Source of the DNA: Oasisia sp. SBJ-2009
Taxonomy: Eukaryota > Annelida > Polychaeta > Sabellida > Siboglinidae
DNA length: 64,000 nucleotides
NCBI GenBank assembly: GCA_964017155.1
Contig: OZ024855.1
Location: 1,240,001 to 1,304,000 of the forward strand
Direction of reading: 5' to 3'
The notes below the pieces were generated by a model. That model was not told the origin of the DNA. It did no database searches and saw only the letters and a program-made list of their open reading frames with translations. Positions 12,201 to 27,065 of the stretch are shown in pieces (position 1 is the stretch's first letter; each line of letters begins with the position of its first letter). The translations under genes were made by a program, and so were the position numbers.

Positions 12201-13263
12201 CAAGTCGGGCCCACCTCAATTTTGGTATTATAACTGTATCGTTGCCAACATTTGATACTTGATTTTGTTAATTCAATCAATTATAATCATCTTGCGCATA
12301 TTAATGTTTTATATACAGCGAGTCTTAGCAGACTTTTGAGGTCGAAAAGACAGCGTGGTCGGCATAAACAAACTGTTTATCGCTCATATCATATGCACAG
12401 CGCAGTAACATGCACCGCTGCGCTTGCGACTGGCACAAATGGCGCTGTCTTTTCGACCTCAACAGTTTGCCAAGACGCGCTGTTTATAAATATAAATACG
12501 CGCAAGATGATTATAATTGAATTAATTAATTTAATCAAGTATCAAATATTGGCAAAAATACTGATATATTAGCAACATTGAGGTGGGTCCGACTTGAACA
12601 TGAGTGCCAAATAGTGAAATACTGAAAACAAATTGAGAGTATACGTGCTTTTATGAGAGAGTGCGCGTGAAGTTGCGCGCCCGCAAGTGTAGGCATTTAT
12701 GTACAAGTCGGGCCCACCTCAATTTTGGTTTTATAACTGTATTTTTGCCAACATTTGATACTTGATTTTGTTAATTCAATCAATTATATTCATCTTGCGC
12801 ATATATATGTTTTATATACAGCGCATCTTAGCAGACTTTTGAGGTCGAAAAGACAGCGTGGTCGGCATAAACAAACTGTTTACCGTTGATTTCATATGCA
12901 CAGCGTAGTAACATGCACCGCTGCGCTTGCGACGGGCACAAATCGCGCTGTCTTTTCGACCTCAACAGTTTGCCAAGACGCGCTGTTTATAAAACATAAA
13001 TACGCGCAAGATGATTATAATTGAATGAATTAATTTAATCAAGTATCAAATGTTGGCAAAAATACTGATATAATAGCAACATTGAGGTGGGTCCGACTTG
13101 TACACATAAGTGCCAAATAGTGAAATACTGAAACAAATTGAGAGTATACATGCTTTTATCTATGAGAGAGTGCGCGTGAAGGTACGCGCCCGCAAGTTTT
13201 GGCACTTATGTACAAGTCGGGCCCACCTCAATTTTGGTATTATAACGGTATCGTTGCCAACAT
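9217..13263. repeat. Eight-monomer block duplicated directly downstream from 13,264
   Basis: The offset is 4,047 bp as far as about 11,140/15,187. The downstream copy then carries one extra 1,524-bp trimer (about 15,188-16,711). After that, 11,141 to about 13,530 matches 16,712 to about 19,101 at an offset of 5,571 bp. Shared private markers in the last part include GACTGCCACAATTCG (11,430/17,000), TTTGGTTTTATAAC (12,725/18,296), GACGGGCACAAATCG and GTACACATAAG. Confidence 0.85.
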
Positions 13264-13663
13264 TTGATACTTGATTTTGTTAATTCAATCAATTATAATC
13301 ATCTTGCGCATATTAATGTTTTATATACAGCGAGTCTTAGCAGACTTTTGAGGTCGAAAAGACAGCGTGGTCGGCATAAACAAACTGTTTATCGCTCATA
13401 TCATATGCACAGCGCAGTAACATGCACCGCTGCGCTTGCGACTGGCACAAATGGCGCTGTCTTTTCGACCTCAAAAGTTTGCCAAGACGCGCTGTTTATA
13501 AATATAAATACGCGCAAGATGATTATAATTGAATGAATTAATTTAATCAAGTATCAAATGTTGGCAAAAATACTGATATAATAGCAACATTGAGGTGGGT
13601 CCGACTTGTACATAAGTGCCAAATAGTGAAATACTGAAAACAAATTGAGAGTATACGTGCTTT

Positions 13664-16600
13664 TATTTATGAGAGAGTGCGCGTGAAGGTACGCGCCCAG
13701 AAGTGTTGGCACTTATGTACAAGTCGGGCCCACCTCAATTTTGGTATTATAACTGTATTTTTGCCAACATTTGATACTTGATTTTGTTAATTCAATCAAT
13801 TATAATCATCTTGCGCATATTAATGTTTTATATACAGCGCGTCTTAGCAGACTTTTGAGGTCGAAAAGACAGCGTGGTCGGCATAAACAAACTGTTTATC
13901 GCTCATTTCATATGCACAGCGCAGTAACATGCACCCCTGCGCTTGCGACTGGCACAATTCGCGCTGTCTTTTCGACCTCAATAGTTTGCCAAGACGCGCT
14001 GTTTATAAAACATAAATACGCGCAAGATGATTATAATTGAATGAATTAATTTAATCAAGTATCAAATGTTGGCAAAAATACTGATATATTAGCAACATTG
14101 AGGTGGGTCCGACTTGAACATGAGTGCCAAATAGTGAAATACTGAAAACAAGTTGAGAGTATACGTGCTTTTATTTATGAGAGAGTGCGCGTGAAGGTAC
14201 GCGCCCGCAAGTGTTGGCACTTATGTACAAGTCGGGCCCACCTCAATTTTGGTATTATAACTGTATTTTTGCCAACATTTGATACTTGATTTTGTTAATT
14301 CAATCAATTATATTCATCTTGCGCATATATATGTTTTATATACAGCGCATCTTAGCAGACTTTTGAGGTCGAAAAGACAGCGTGGTCGGCATAAACAAAC
14401 TGTTTACCGCTGATTTCATATGCACAGCGTAGTAACATGCACCGCTGCGCTTGCGACTGGCACAAATCGCGCTGTCTTTTCGACCTCAACAGTTTGCCAA
14501 GACGCGCTGTTTATAAAACATAAATACGCGCAAGATGATTATAATTGAATGAATTAATTTAATCAAGTATCAAATGTTGGCAAAAATACTGATATAATAG
14601 CAACATTGAGGTGGGTCCGACTTGTACATAAGTGCCAAATAGTGAAATACTTAAAACAAATTGAGAGTATACGTGCTTTTATCTATGAGAGAGTGCGCGT
14701 GAAGGTACGCGCCCGCAAGTGTTGGCACTTATGTACAAGTCGGGCCCACCTCAATTTTGGTATTATAACTGTATTTTTGCCAACATTTGATACTTGATTT
14801 TGTTAATTCAATCAATTATAATCATCTTGCGCATATTAATGTTTTATATACAGCGAGTCTTAGCAGACTTTTGAGGTCGAAAAGACAGCGTGGTCGGCAT
14901 AAACAAACTGTCTACCGCTGATTTCATATGCACAGCGAAGTAACATGCACCGCTGCGCTTGCGACTGGCACAAATCGCGCTGTCTTTTCGACCTCAACAG
15001 TTTGCCAAGACGCGCTGTTTATAAAACATAAATACGCGCAAGATGATTATAATTGAATGAATTTATTTAATCAAGTATCAAATGTTGGCAAAAATACTGA
15101 TACAATAGCAGCATTGAGGTGGGTCCGACTTGTACATAAGTGCCAAATAGTGAAATACTGAAAACAAATTGAGAGTATACGTGCTTTTATTTATGAGAGA
15201 GTGCGCGTGAAGGTACGCGCCCAGAAGTGTTGGCACTTATGTACAAGTCGGGCCCACCTCAATTTTGGTATTATAACTGTATTTTTGCCAACATTTGATA
15301 CTTGATTTTGTTAATTCAATCAATTATAATCATCTTGCGCATATTAATGTTTTATATACAGCGCGTCTTAGCAGACTTTTGAGGTCGAAAAGACAGCGTG
15401 GTCGGCATAAACAAACTGTTTATCGCTCATTTCATATGCACAGCGCAGTAACATGCACCCCTGCGCTTGCGACTGGCACAATTCGCGCTGTCTTTTCGAC
15501 CTCAATAGTTTGCCAAGACGCGCTGTTTATAAAACATAAATACGCGCAAGATGATTATAATTGAATGAATTAATTTAATCAAGTATCAAATGTTGGCAAA
15601 AATACTGATATATTAGCAACATTGAGGTGGGTCCGACTTGAACATGAGTGCCAAATAGTGAAATACTGAAAACAAGTTGAGAGTATACGTGCTTTTATTT
15701 ATGAGAGAGTGCGCGTGAAGGTACGCGCCCGCAAGTGTTGGCACTTATGTACAAGTCGGGCCCACCTCAATTTTGGTATTATAACTGTATTTTTGCCAAC
15801 ATTTGATACTTGATTTTGTTAATTCAATCAATTATATTCATCTTGCGCATATATATGTTTTATATACAGCGCATCTTAGCAGACTTTTGAGGTCGAAAAG
15901 ACAGCGTGGTCGGCATAAACAAACTGTTTACCGCTGATTTCATATGCACAGCGTAGTAACATGCACCGCTGCGCTTGCGACTGGCACAAATCGCGCTGTC
16001 TTTTCGACCTCAACAGTTTGCCAAGACGCGCTGTTTATAAAACATAAATACGCGCAAGATGATTATAATTGAATGAATTAATTTAATCAAGTATCAAATG
16101 TTGGCAAAAATACTGATATAATAGCAACATTGAGGTGGGTCCGACTTGTACATAAGTGCCAAATAGTGAAATACTTAAAACAAATTGAGAGTATACGTGC
16201 TTTTATCTATGAGAGAGTGCGCGTGAAGGTACGCGCCCGCAAGTGTTGGCACTTATGTACAAGTCGGGCCCACCTCAATTTTGGTATTATAACTGTATTT
16301 TTGCCAACATTTGATACTTGATTTTGTTAATTCAATCAATTATAATCATCTTGCGCATATTAATGTTTTATATACAGCGAGTCTTAGCAGACTTTTGAGG
16401 TCGAAAAGACAGCGTGGTCGGCATAAACAAACTGTCTACCGCTGATTTCATATGCACAGCGAAGTAACATGCACCGCTGCGCTTGCGACTGGCACAAATC
16501 GCGCTGTCTTTTCGACCTCAACAGTTTGCCAAGACGCGCTGTTTATAAAACATAAATACGCGCAAGATGATTATAATTGAATGAATTTATTTAATCAAGT

Positions 16601-16711
16601 ATCAAATGTTGGCAAAAATACTGATACAATAGCAGCATTGAGGTGGGTCCGACTTGTACATAAGTGCCAAATAGTGAAATACTGAAAACAAATTGAGAGT
16701 ATACGTGCTTT
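13664..16711. repeat. Second locus of the tandemly duplicated 1,524-bp trimer
   Basis: Monomers at 13,771 and 15,295 start two near-identical trimers, offset 1,524 bp, with the same markers as the 3,036-6,083 pair (GCGCCCAGAAG, GAACATGAGTG, GATACAATAGCAGC). The longer segment from about 3,061 to 7,560 matches 13,689 to 18,188 at an offset of 10,628 bp. The trimer pair was therefore probably copied as part of a larger block, not formed twice. Confidence 0.8.
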
Positions 16712-18834
16712 TATGAGAGAGTGCGCGTGAAGTTGCGCGCCCGCAAGTGTAGGCATTTATGTACAAGTCGGGCCCACCTCAATTTTGGTATTATAACTGT
16801 ATCGTTGCCAACATTTGATACTTGATTTTGTTAATTCAATCAATTATAATCATCTTGCGCATATTAATGTTTTATATACAGCGCGTCTTAGCAGACTTTT
16901 GAGGTCGAAAAGACAGCGTGGTCGGCATAAACAAACTGTTTATCGCTCATTTCATATGCACAGCGCAGTAACATGCACCGCTGCGCTTGCGACTGCCACA
17001 ATTCGCGCTGTCTTTTCGACCTCAATAGTTTGCCAAGACGCGCTGTTTATAAAATATAAATACGCGCAAGATGATTATAATTGAATGAATTAATTTAATC
17101 AAGTATCAAATGTTGGCAAAAATACTGATATAATAGCAACATTGAGGTAGGTCCGACTTGTACATAAGTGCCAAATAGTGAAATACTGAAAACAAATTGA
17201 GAGTATACGTGCTTTTATGAGAGAGTGCGCGTGAAGTTGCGCGCCCGCAAGTGTAGGCATTTATGTACAAGTCGGGCCCACCTCAATTTTGGTATTATAA
17301 CTGTATCGTTGCCAACATTTGACACTTGATTTTGTTAATTCAATCAATTATAATCATCTTGCGCATATTAATGTTTTATATACAGCGAGTCTTAGCAGAC
17401 TTTTGAGGTCGAAAAGACAGCGTGGTCGGCATAAACAAACTGTCTACCGCTGATTTCATATGCACAGCGAAGTAACATGCACCGCTGCGCTTGCGACTGG
17501 CACAAATCGCGCTGTCTTTTCGACCTCAACAGTTTGCCAAGACGCGCTGTTTATAAAACATAAATACGCGCAAGATGATTATAATTGAATGAATTTATTT
17601 AATCAAGTATCAAATGTTGGCAAAAATACTGATACAATAGCAGCATTGAGGTGGGTCCGACTTGTACATAAGTGCCAAATAGTGAAATACTGAAAACAAA
17701 TTGAGAGTATACGTGCTTTTATGAGAGAGTGCGCGTGAAGTTGCGCGCCCGCAAGTGTAGGCATTTATGTACAAGTCGGGCCCACCTCAATTTTGGTATT
17801 ATAACTGTATCGTTGCCAACATTTGATACTTGATTTTGTTAATTCAATCAATTATAATCATCTTGCGCATATTAATGTTTTATATACAGCGAGTCTTAGC
17901 AGACTTTTGAGGTCGAAAAGACAGCGTGGTCGGCATAAACAAACTGTTTATCGCTCATATCATATGCACAGCGCAGTAACATGCACCGCTGCGCTTGCGA
18001 CTGGCACAAATGGCGCTGTCTTTTCGACCTCAACAGTTTGCCAAGACGCGCTGTTTATAAATATAAATACGCGCAAGATGATTATAATTGAATTAATTAA
18101 TTTAATCAAGTATCAAATATTGGCAAAAATACTGATATATTAGCAACATTGAGGTGGGTCCGACTTGAACATGAGTGCCAAATAGTGAAATACTGAAAAC
18201 AAATTGAGAGTATACGTGCTTTTATGAGAGAGTGCGCGTGAAGTTGCGCGCCCGCAAGTGTAGGCATTTATGTACAAGTCGGGCCCACCTCAATTTTGGT
18301 TTTATAACTGTATTTTTGCCAACATTTGATACTTGATTTTGTTAATTCAATCAATTATATTCATCTTGCGCATATATATGTTTTATATACAGCGCATCTT
18401 AGCAGACTTTTGAGGTCGAAAAGACAGCGTGGTCGGCATAAACAAACTGTTTACCGTTGATTTCATATGCACAGCGTAGTAACATGCACCGCTGCGCTTG
18501 CGACGGGCACAAATCGCGCTGTCTTTTCGACCTCAACAGTTTGCCAAGACGCGCTGTTTATAAAACATAAATACGCGCAAGATGATTATAATTGAATGAA
18601 TTAATTTAATCAAGTATCAAATGTTGGCAAAAATACTGATATAATAGCAACATTGAGGTGGGTCCGACTTGTACACATAAGTGCCAAATAGTGAAATACT
18701 GAAACAAATTGAGAGTATACATGCTTTTATCTATGAGAGAGTGCGCGTGAAGGTACGCGCCCGCAAGTTTTGGCACTTATGTACAAGTCGGGCCCACCTC
18801 AATTTTGGTATTATAACGGTATCGTTGCCAACAT

Positions 18835-20360
18835 TTGATACTTGATTTTGTTAATTCAATCAATTATAATCATCTTGCGCATATTAATGTTTTATATACA
18901 GCGAGTCTTAGCAGACTTTTGAGGTCGAAAAGACAGCGTGGTCGGCATAAACAAACTGTTTATCGCTCATATCATATGCACAGCGCAGTAACATGCACCG
19001 CTGCGCTTGCGACTGGCACAAATGGCGCTGTCTTTTCGACCTCAAAAGTTTGCCAAGACGCGCTGTTTATAAATATAAATACGCGCAAGATGATTATAAT
19101 TGAATGAATTCATTTAATCAAGTATCAAATGTTGGCAAACATACTGATATAATAGCAACATTGAGGTGGGTCCGACTTGTACATAAGTGCCAAATAGTGA
19201 AATACTGAAAACAAATTGAGAGTATACGTGCTTTTATTTATGAGAGAGTGCGCGTGAAGGTACGCGCCCGGAAGTGTTGGCACTTATGTACAAGTCGGGC
19301 CCACCTCAATTTTGGTATTATAACTGTATTTGTGCCAACATTTGATACTTGATTTTGTTAATTCAATGAATTATAATCATCTTGCGCATATTAATGTTTT
19401 ATATACAGCGCGTCTTAGCAGACTTTTGAGGTCGAAAAGACAGCGTGGTCGGCATAAACAAACTGTTTATCGCTCATTTCATATGCACAGCGCAGTAACA
19501 TGCACCCCTGCGCTTGCGACTGGCACAATTCGCGCTGTCTTTTCGACCTCAATAGTTTGCCAAGACGCGCTGTTTATAAAACATAAATACGCGCAAGATG
19601 ATTATAATTGAATGAGTTAATTTAATCAAGTATCAAATGTTGGCAAAAATACTGATATATTAGCAACATTGAGGTGGGTCCGACTTGAACATGAGTGCCA
19701 AATAGTGAAATACTGAAAACAAGTTGAGAGTATACGTGCTTTTATTTATGAGAGAGTGCGCGTGAAGGTACGCGCCCGCAAGTGTTGGCACTTATGTACA
19801 AGTCGGGCCCACCTCAATTTTGGTATTATAACTGTATTTTTGCCAACATTTGATACTTGATTTTGTTAATTCAATCAATTATATTCATCTTGCGCATATA
19901 TATGTTTTATATACAGCGCATCTTAGCAGACTTTTGAGGTCGAAAAGACAGCGTGGTCGGCATAAACAAACTGTTTACCGCTGATTTCATATGCACAGCG
20001 TAGTAACATGCACCGCTGCGCGTGCGACTGGCACAAATCGCGCTGTCTTTTCGACCTCAACAGTTTGCCAAGACGCGCTGTTTATAAAACATAAATACGC
20101 GCAAGATGATTATAATTGAATGAATTAATTTAATCAAGTATCAAATGTTGGCAAAAATACTGATATAATAGCAACATTGAGGTGGGTCCGACTTGTACAT
20201 AAGTGCCAAATAGTGAAATACTTAAAACAAATTGAGAGTATACGTGCTTTTATCTATGAGAGAGTGCGCGTGAAGGTACGCGCCCGCAAGTGTTGGCACT
20301 TATGTACAAGTCGGGCCCACCTCAATTTTGGTATTATAACTGTATCGTTGCCAACATTTG
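18835..20360. repeat. Three-monomer block, near-identical copy at about 22,893-24,418
   Basis: The offset is 4,058 bp. Private markers in both copies are TTGGCAAACATACTG, GTATTTGTGCCAAC with TTCAATGAATTATAATC, and GCTGCGCGTGCGACTGG. Just right of the first copy, at about 20,370, a 1-bp deletion gives CTTGATTTTTTAATTC. Confidence 0.8.
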
Positions 20361-23300
20361 ATACTTGATTTTTTAATTCAATCAATTATAATCATCTTGC
20401 GCATATTAATGTTTTATATACAGCGCGTCTTAGCAGACTTTTGAGGTCGAAAAGACAGCGTGGTCGGCATAAACAAACTGTTTATCGCTCATTTCATATG
20501 CACAGCGCAGTAACATGCACCGCTGCGCTTGCGACTGGCACAATTCGCGCTGTCTTTTCGACCTCAATAGTTTGCCAAGACGCGCTGTTTATAAAATATA
20601 AATACGCGCAAGATGATTATAATTGAATGAATTAATTTAATCAAGTATCAAATGTTGGCAAAAATACTGATATAATAGCAACATTGAGGTAGGTCCGACT
20701 TGTACATAAGTGCCAAATAGTGAAATACTGAAAACAAATTGAGAGTATACGTGCTTTTATTTATGAGAGAGTGCGCGTGAAGGTACGCGCCCGCAAGTGT
20801 TGGCACTTATGTACAAGTCGGGCCCACCTCAATTTTGGTATTATAACTGTATTTTTGCCAACATTTGATACTTGATTTTGTTAATTCAATCAATTATATT
20901 CATCTTGCGCATATATATGTTTTATATACAGCGCATCTTAGCAGACTTTTGAGGTCGAAAAGACAGCGTGGTCGGCATAAACAAACTGTTTACCGCTGAT
21001 TTCATATGCACAGCGTAGTAACATGCACCGCTGCGCTTGCGACTGGCACAAATCGCGCTGTCTTTTCGACCTCAACAGTTTGCCAAGACGCGCTGTTTAT
21101 AAAACATCAATACGCGCAAGATGATTATAATTGAATGAATTAATTTAATCAAGTATCAAATGTTGGCAAAAATACTGATATAATAGCAGCATTGAGGTGG
21201 GTCCGACTTGTACATAAGTGCCAAATAGTGAAATACTGAAAACAAATTGAGAGTATATGTGCTTTTATTTATGAGAGAGTGCGCGTGAAGGTACGCGCCC
21301 GCAAGTGTTGGCACTTATGTACAAGTCGGGCCCACCTCAATTTTGGTATTATAACTGTATCGTTGCCAACATTTGATACTTGATTTTGTTAATTCAATCA
21401 ATTATAATCATCTTGCGCATATTAATGTTTTATATACAGCGAGTCTTAGCAGATTTTTGAGGTCGAAAAGACAGCGTGGTCGGCATAAACAAACTGTTTA
21501 TCGCTCATATCATATGCACAGCGCAGTAACATGCACCGCTGCGCTTGCGACTGGCACAAATGGCGCTGTCTTTTCGACCTCAAAAGTTTGCCAAGACGCG
21601 CTGTTTATAAAACATAAATACGCGCAAGATGATTATAATTGAATTCATTAATTTAATCAAGTATCAAATGTTGGCAAAAATACTGATATAATAGCAACAT
21701 TGAGGTGGGTCCGACTTGTACACATAAGTGCCAAATAGTGAAATACTGAAACAAATTGAGAGTATACGTGCCTTTATTTATGAGAGAGTGCGCGTGAAGG
21801 TACGCGCCCGGAAGTGTTGGCACTTATGTACAAGTCGGGCCCACCTCAATTTTGGTATTATAACTGTATTTGTGCCAACATTTGATACTTGATTTTGTTA
21901 ATTCAATGAATTATAATCATCTTGCGCATATTAATGTTTTATATACAGCGCGTCTTAGCAGACTTTTGAGGTCGAAAAGACAGCGTGGTCGGCATAAACA
22001 AACTGTTTATCGCTCATATCATATGCACAGCGCAGTAACATGCACCGCTGCGCTTGCGACTGGCACAAATGGCGCTGTCTTTTCGACCTCAACAGTTTGC
22101 CAAGACGCGCTGTTTATAAATATAAATACGCGCAAGATGATTATAATTGAATTAATTAATTTAATCAAGTATCAAATATTGGCAAAAATACTGATATATT
22201 AGCAACATTGAGGTGGGTCCGACTTGAACATGAGTGCCAAATAGTGAAATACTGAAAACAAATTGAGAGTATACGTGCTTTTATGAGAGAGTGCGCGTGA
22301 AGTTGCGCGCCCGCAAGTGTAGGCATTTATGTACAAGTCGGGCCCACCTCAATTTTGGTTTTATAACTGTATTTTTGCCAACATTTGATACTTGATTTTG
22401 TTAATTCAATCAATTATATTCATCTTGCGCATATATATGTTTTATATACAGCGCATCTTAGCATACTTTTGAGGTCGAAAAGACAGCGTGGTCGGCATAA
22501 ACAAACTGTTTACCGTTGATTTCATATGCACAGCGTAGTAACATGCACCGCTGCGCTTGCGACGGGCACAAATCGCGCTGTCTTTTCGACCTCAACAGTT
22601 TGCCAAGACGCGCTGTTTATAAAACATAAATACGCGCAAGATGATTATAATTGAATGAATTAATTTAATCAAGTATCAAATGTTGGCAAAAATACTGATA
22701 TAATAGCAACATTGAGGTGGGTCCGACTTGTACATAAGTGCCAAATAGTGAAATACTTAAAACAAATTGAGAGTATACATGCTTTTATCTATGAGAGAGT
22801 GCGCGTGAAGGTACGCGCCCGCAAGTGTTGGCACTTATGTACAAGTCGGGCCCACCTCAATTTTGGTATTATAACGGTATCGTTGCCAACATTTGATACT
22901 TGATTTTGTTAATTCAATCAATTATAATCATCTTGCGCATATTAATGTTTTATATACAGCGAGTCTTAGCAGACTTTTGAGGTCGAAAAGACAGCGTGGT
23001 CGGCATAAACAAACTGTTTATCGCTCATATCATATGCACAGCGCAGTAACATGCACCGCTGCGCTTGCGACTGGCACAAATGGCGCTGTCTTTTCGACCT
23101 CAAAAGTTTGCCAAGACGCGCTGTTTATAAATATAAATACGCGCAAGATGATTATAATTGAATGAGTTCATTTAATCAAGTATCAAATGTTGGCAAACAT
23201 ACTGATATAATAGCAACATTGAGGTGGGTCCGACTTGTACATAAGTGCCAAATAGTGAAATACTGAAAACAAATTGAGAGTATACGTGCTTTTATTTATG

Positions 23301-25135
23301 AGAGAGTGCGCGTGAAGGTACGCGCCCGGAAGTGTTGGCACTTATGTACAAGTCGGGCCCACCTCAATTTTGGTATTATAACTGTATTTGTGCCAACATT
23401 TGATACTTGATTTTGTTAATTCAATGAATTATAATCATCTTGCGCATATTAATGTTTTATATACAGCGCGTCTTAGCAGACTTTTGAGGTCGAAAAGACA
23501 GCGTGGTCGGCATAAACAAACTGTTTATCGCTCATTTCATATGCACAGCGCAGTAACATGCACCCCTGCGCTTGCGACTGGCACAATTCGCGCTGTCTTT
23601 TCGACCTCAATAGTTTGCCAAGACGCGCTGTTTATAAAACATAAATACGCGCAAGATGATTATAATTGAATGAGTTAATTTAATCAAGTATCAAATGTTG
23701 GCAAAAATACTGATATATTAGCAACATTGAGGTGGGTCCGACTTGAACATGAGTGCCAAATAGTGAAATACTGAAAACAAGTTGAGAGTATACGTGCTTT
23801 TATTTATGAGAGAGTGCGCGTGAAGGTACGCGCCCGCAAGTGTTGGCACTTATGTACAAGTCGGGCCCACCTCAATTTTGGTATTATAACTGTATTTTTG
23901 CCAACATTTGATACTTGATTTTGTTAATTCAATCAATTATATTCATCTTGCGCATATATATGTTTTATATACAGCGCATCTTAGCAGACTTTTGAGGTCG
24001 AAAAGACAGCGTGGTCGGCATAAACAAACTGTTTACCGCTGATTTCATATGCACAGCGTAGTAACATGCACCGCTGCGCGTGCGACTGGCACAAATCGCG
24101 CTGTCTTTTCGACCTCAACAGTTTGCCAAGACGCGCTGTTTATAAAACATAAATACGCGCAAGATGATTATAATTGAATGAATTAATTTAATCAAGTATC
24201 AAATGTTGGCAAAAATACTGATATAATAGCAACATTGAGGTGGGTCCGACTTGTACATAAGTGCCAAATAGTGAAATACTTAAAACAAATTGAGAGTATA
24301 CGTGCTTTTATCTATGAGAGAGTGCGCGTGAAGGTACGCGCCCGCAAGTGTTGGCACTTATGTACAAGTCGGGCCCACCTCAATTTTGGTATTATAACTG
24401 TATCGTTGCCAACATTTGATACTTGATTTTGTTAATTCAATCAATTATAATCATCTTGCGCATATTAATGTTTTATATACAGCGATTCTTAGCAGACTTT
24501 TGAGGTCGAAAAGACAGCGTGGTCGGCATAAACAAACTGTTTATCGCTCATATCATATGCACAGCGCAGTAACATGCACCGCTGCGCTTGCGACAGGCAC
24601 AAATGGCGCTGTCTTTTCGACCTCAAAAGTTTGCCAAGACGCGCTGTTTATAAATATAAATACCCGCAAGATGATTATAATTGAATGAATTAATTTAATC
24701 AAGTATCAAATGTTGGCAAAAATACTGATATAATAGCAACATTGAGGTGGGTCCGACTTGTACATAAGTGCCAAATAGTGAAATACTGAAAACAAATTGA
24801 GAGTATACGTGCTTTTGTTTATGAGAGAGTGCGCGTGAAGGTACGCGCCCGGAAGTGTTGGCACTTATGTACAAGTCGGGCCCAACTCAATTTTGGTATT
24901 ATAACTGTATTTTTGCCAACATTTGATACTTGATTTTGTTAATTCAATCAATTATAATCATCTTGCGCATATTAATGTTTTATATACAGCGCGTCTTAGC
25001 AGACTTTTGAGGTCGAAAAGACAGCGTGGTCGGCTTAAACAAACTGTTTATCGCTCATTTCATATGCACAGCGCAGTAACATGCACCGCTGCGCTTGCGA
25101 CTGGCACAATTCGCGCTGTCTTTTCGACCTCAATA

Positions 25136-27065
25136 GTTTGCCAAGACGCGCTGTTTATAAAATATAAATACGCGCAAGATGATTATAATTGAATGAATTA
25201 ATTTAATCAAGTATCAAATGTTGGCAAAAATACTGATATAATAGCAACATTGAGGTAGGTCCGACTTGTACATAAGTGCCAAATAGTGAAATACTGAAAA
25301 CAAATTGAGAGTATACGTGCTTTTATGAGAGAGTGCGCGTGAAGTTGCGCGCCCGCAAGTGTAGGCATTTATGTACAAGTCGGGCCCACCTCAATTTTGG
25401 TATTATAACTGTATCGTTGCCAACATTTGATACTTGATTTTGTTAATTCAATCAATTATAATCATCTTGCGCATATTAATGTTTTATATACAGCGAGTCT
25501 TAGCAGACTTTTGAGGTCGAAAAGACAGCGTGGTCGGCATAAACAAACTGTTTATCGCTCATATCATATGCACAGCGCAGTAACATGCACCCCTGCGCTT
25601 GCGACTGGCACAATTCGCGCTGTCTTTTCGACCTCAATAGTTTGCCAAGACGCGCTGTTTATAAAACATAAATACGCGCAAGATGATTATAATTGAATGA
25701 ATTAATTTAATCAAGTATCAAATGTTGGCAAAAATACTGATATATTAGCAACATTGAGGTGGGTCCGACTTGAACATGAGTGCCAAATAGTGAAATACTG
25801 AAAACAAGTTGAGAGTATACGTGCTTTTATTTATGAGAGAGTGCGCGTGAAGGTACGCGCCCGCAAGTGTTGGCACTTATGTACAAGTCGGGCCCACCTC
25901 AATTTTGGTATTATAACTGTATTTTTGCCAACATTTGATACTTGATTTTGTTAATTCAATCAATTATATTCATCTTGCGCATATATATGTTTTATATACA
26001 GCGCATTTTAGCAGACTTTTGAGGTCGAAAAGACAGCGTGGTCGGCATAAACAAACTGTTTACCGCTGATTTCATATGCACAGCGTAGTAACATGCACCG
26101 CTGCGCTTGCGACTGGCACAAATCGCGCTGTCTTTTCGACCTCAACAGTTTGCCAAGACGCGCTGTTTATAAAACATCAATACGCGCAAGATGATTATAA
26201 TTGAATGAATTAATTTAATCAAGTATCAAATGTTGGCAAAAATACTGATATAATAGCAGCATTGAGGTGGGTCCGACTTGTACATAAGTGCCAAATAGTG
26301 AAATACTGAAAACAAATTGAGAGTATATGTGCTTTTATTTATGAGAGAGTGCGCGTGAAGGTACGCGCCCGCAAGTGTTGGCACTTATGTACAAGTCGGG
26401 CCCACCTCAATTTTGGTATTATAACTGTATCGTTGCCAACATTTGATACTTGATTTTGTTAATTCAATCAATTATAATCATCTTGCGCATATTAATGTTT
26501 TATATACAGCGAGTCTTAGCAGATTTTTGAGGTCGAAAAGACAGCGTGGTCGGCATAAACAAACTGTTTATCGCTCATATCATATGCACAGCGCAGTAAC
26601 ATGCACCGCTGCGCTTGCGACTGGCACAAATGGCGCTGTCTTTTCGACCTCAAAAGTTTGCCAAGACGCGCTGTTTATAAAACATAAATACGCGCAAGAT
26701 GATTATAATTGAATTCATTAATTTAATCAAGTATCAAATGTTGGCAAAAATACTGATATAATAGCAACATTGAGGTGGGTCCGACTTGTACATAAGTGCC
26801 AAATAGTGAAATACTGAAACAAATTGAGAGTATACGTGCTTTTATTTATGAGAGAGTGCGCGTGAAGGTACGCGCCCGGAAGTGTTGGCACTTATGTACA
26901 AGTCGGGCCCACCTCAATTTTGGTATTATAACTGTATTTTTGCCAACATTTGATACTTGATTTTGTTAATGCAATCAATTATAATCATCTTGCGCATATT
27001 AATGTTTTATATACAGCGAGTCTTAGCAGACTTTTGAGGTCGAAAAGACAGCGTGGTCGGCATAA
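25136..27065. repeat. Block left of the LINE with an uninterrupted copy at 30,416-32,345
   Basis: The offset is 5,280 bp. Shared markers are AAACATCAATACGCG, GTATATGTGCTTTT, GCAGATTTTTGAGG, GAATTCATTAATTT and TTGTTAATGCAATC. The right-hand copy runs straight through the position where the LINE lies in the left copy (CGGCATAAACAAACTG at 32,338-32,353), so it serves as an empty-site paralogue. The marker AAACATATTGAG also occurs downstream of both. Confidence 0.85.
27054..27065. repeat. Candidate target-site duplication, left copy
   Basis: TGGTCGGCATAA lies immediately before the LINE 3' tail and is ordinary loop-A satellite sequence. It resembles TGGTCGGCTTAA at 29,296-29,307 on the other side of the insertion (11 of 12 identical). 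Confidence 0.6.

Larger units (their letters stand above)
1..27065. repeat. Satellite array, left segment (~507-bp monomers, about 53 copies)
   Basis: The same ~507-bp unit recurs head to tail without interruption. The anchor TGATACTTGATTTTG appears at about 103, 610, 1117, 1625, 2129, 2636 and 3143, and continues at 504-508 bp spacing to the LINE insertion. Length differences come mainly from a 4-bp indel in spacer B (TTTATTTATGAG versus TTTATGAG), with 1-2 bp indels elsewhere. Neighbouring copies differ at a limited set of recurring sites, so the array has been homogenised by unequal exchange or conversion. No unique sequence is seen between copies. Short open frames recurring in each monomer start at TTG and have no independent support as genes. 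The window starts inside a monomer (spacer B), so the array extends beyond the left edge. Confidence 0.98.
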
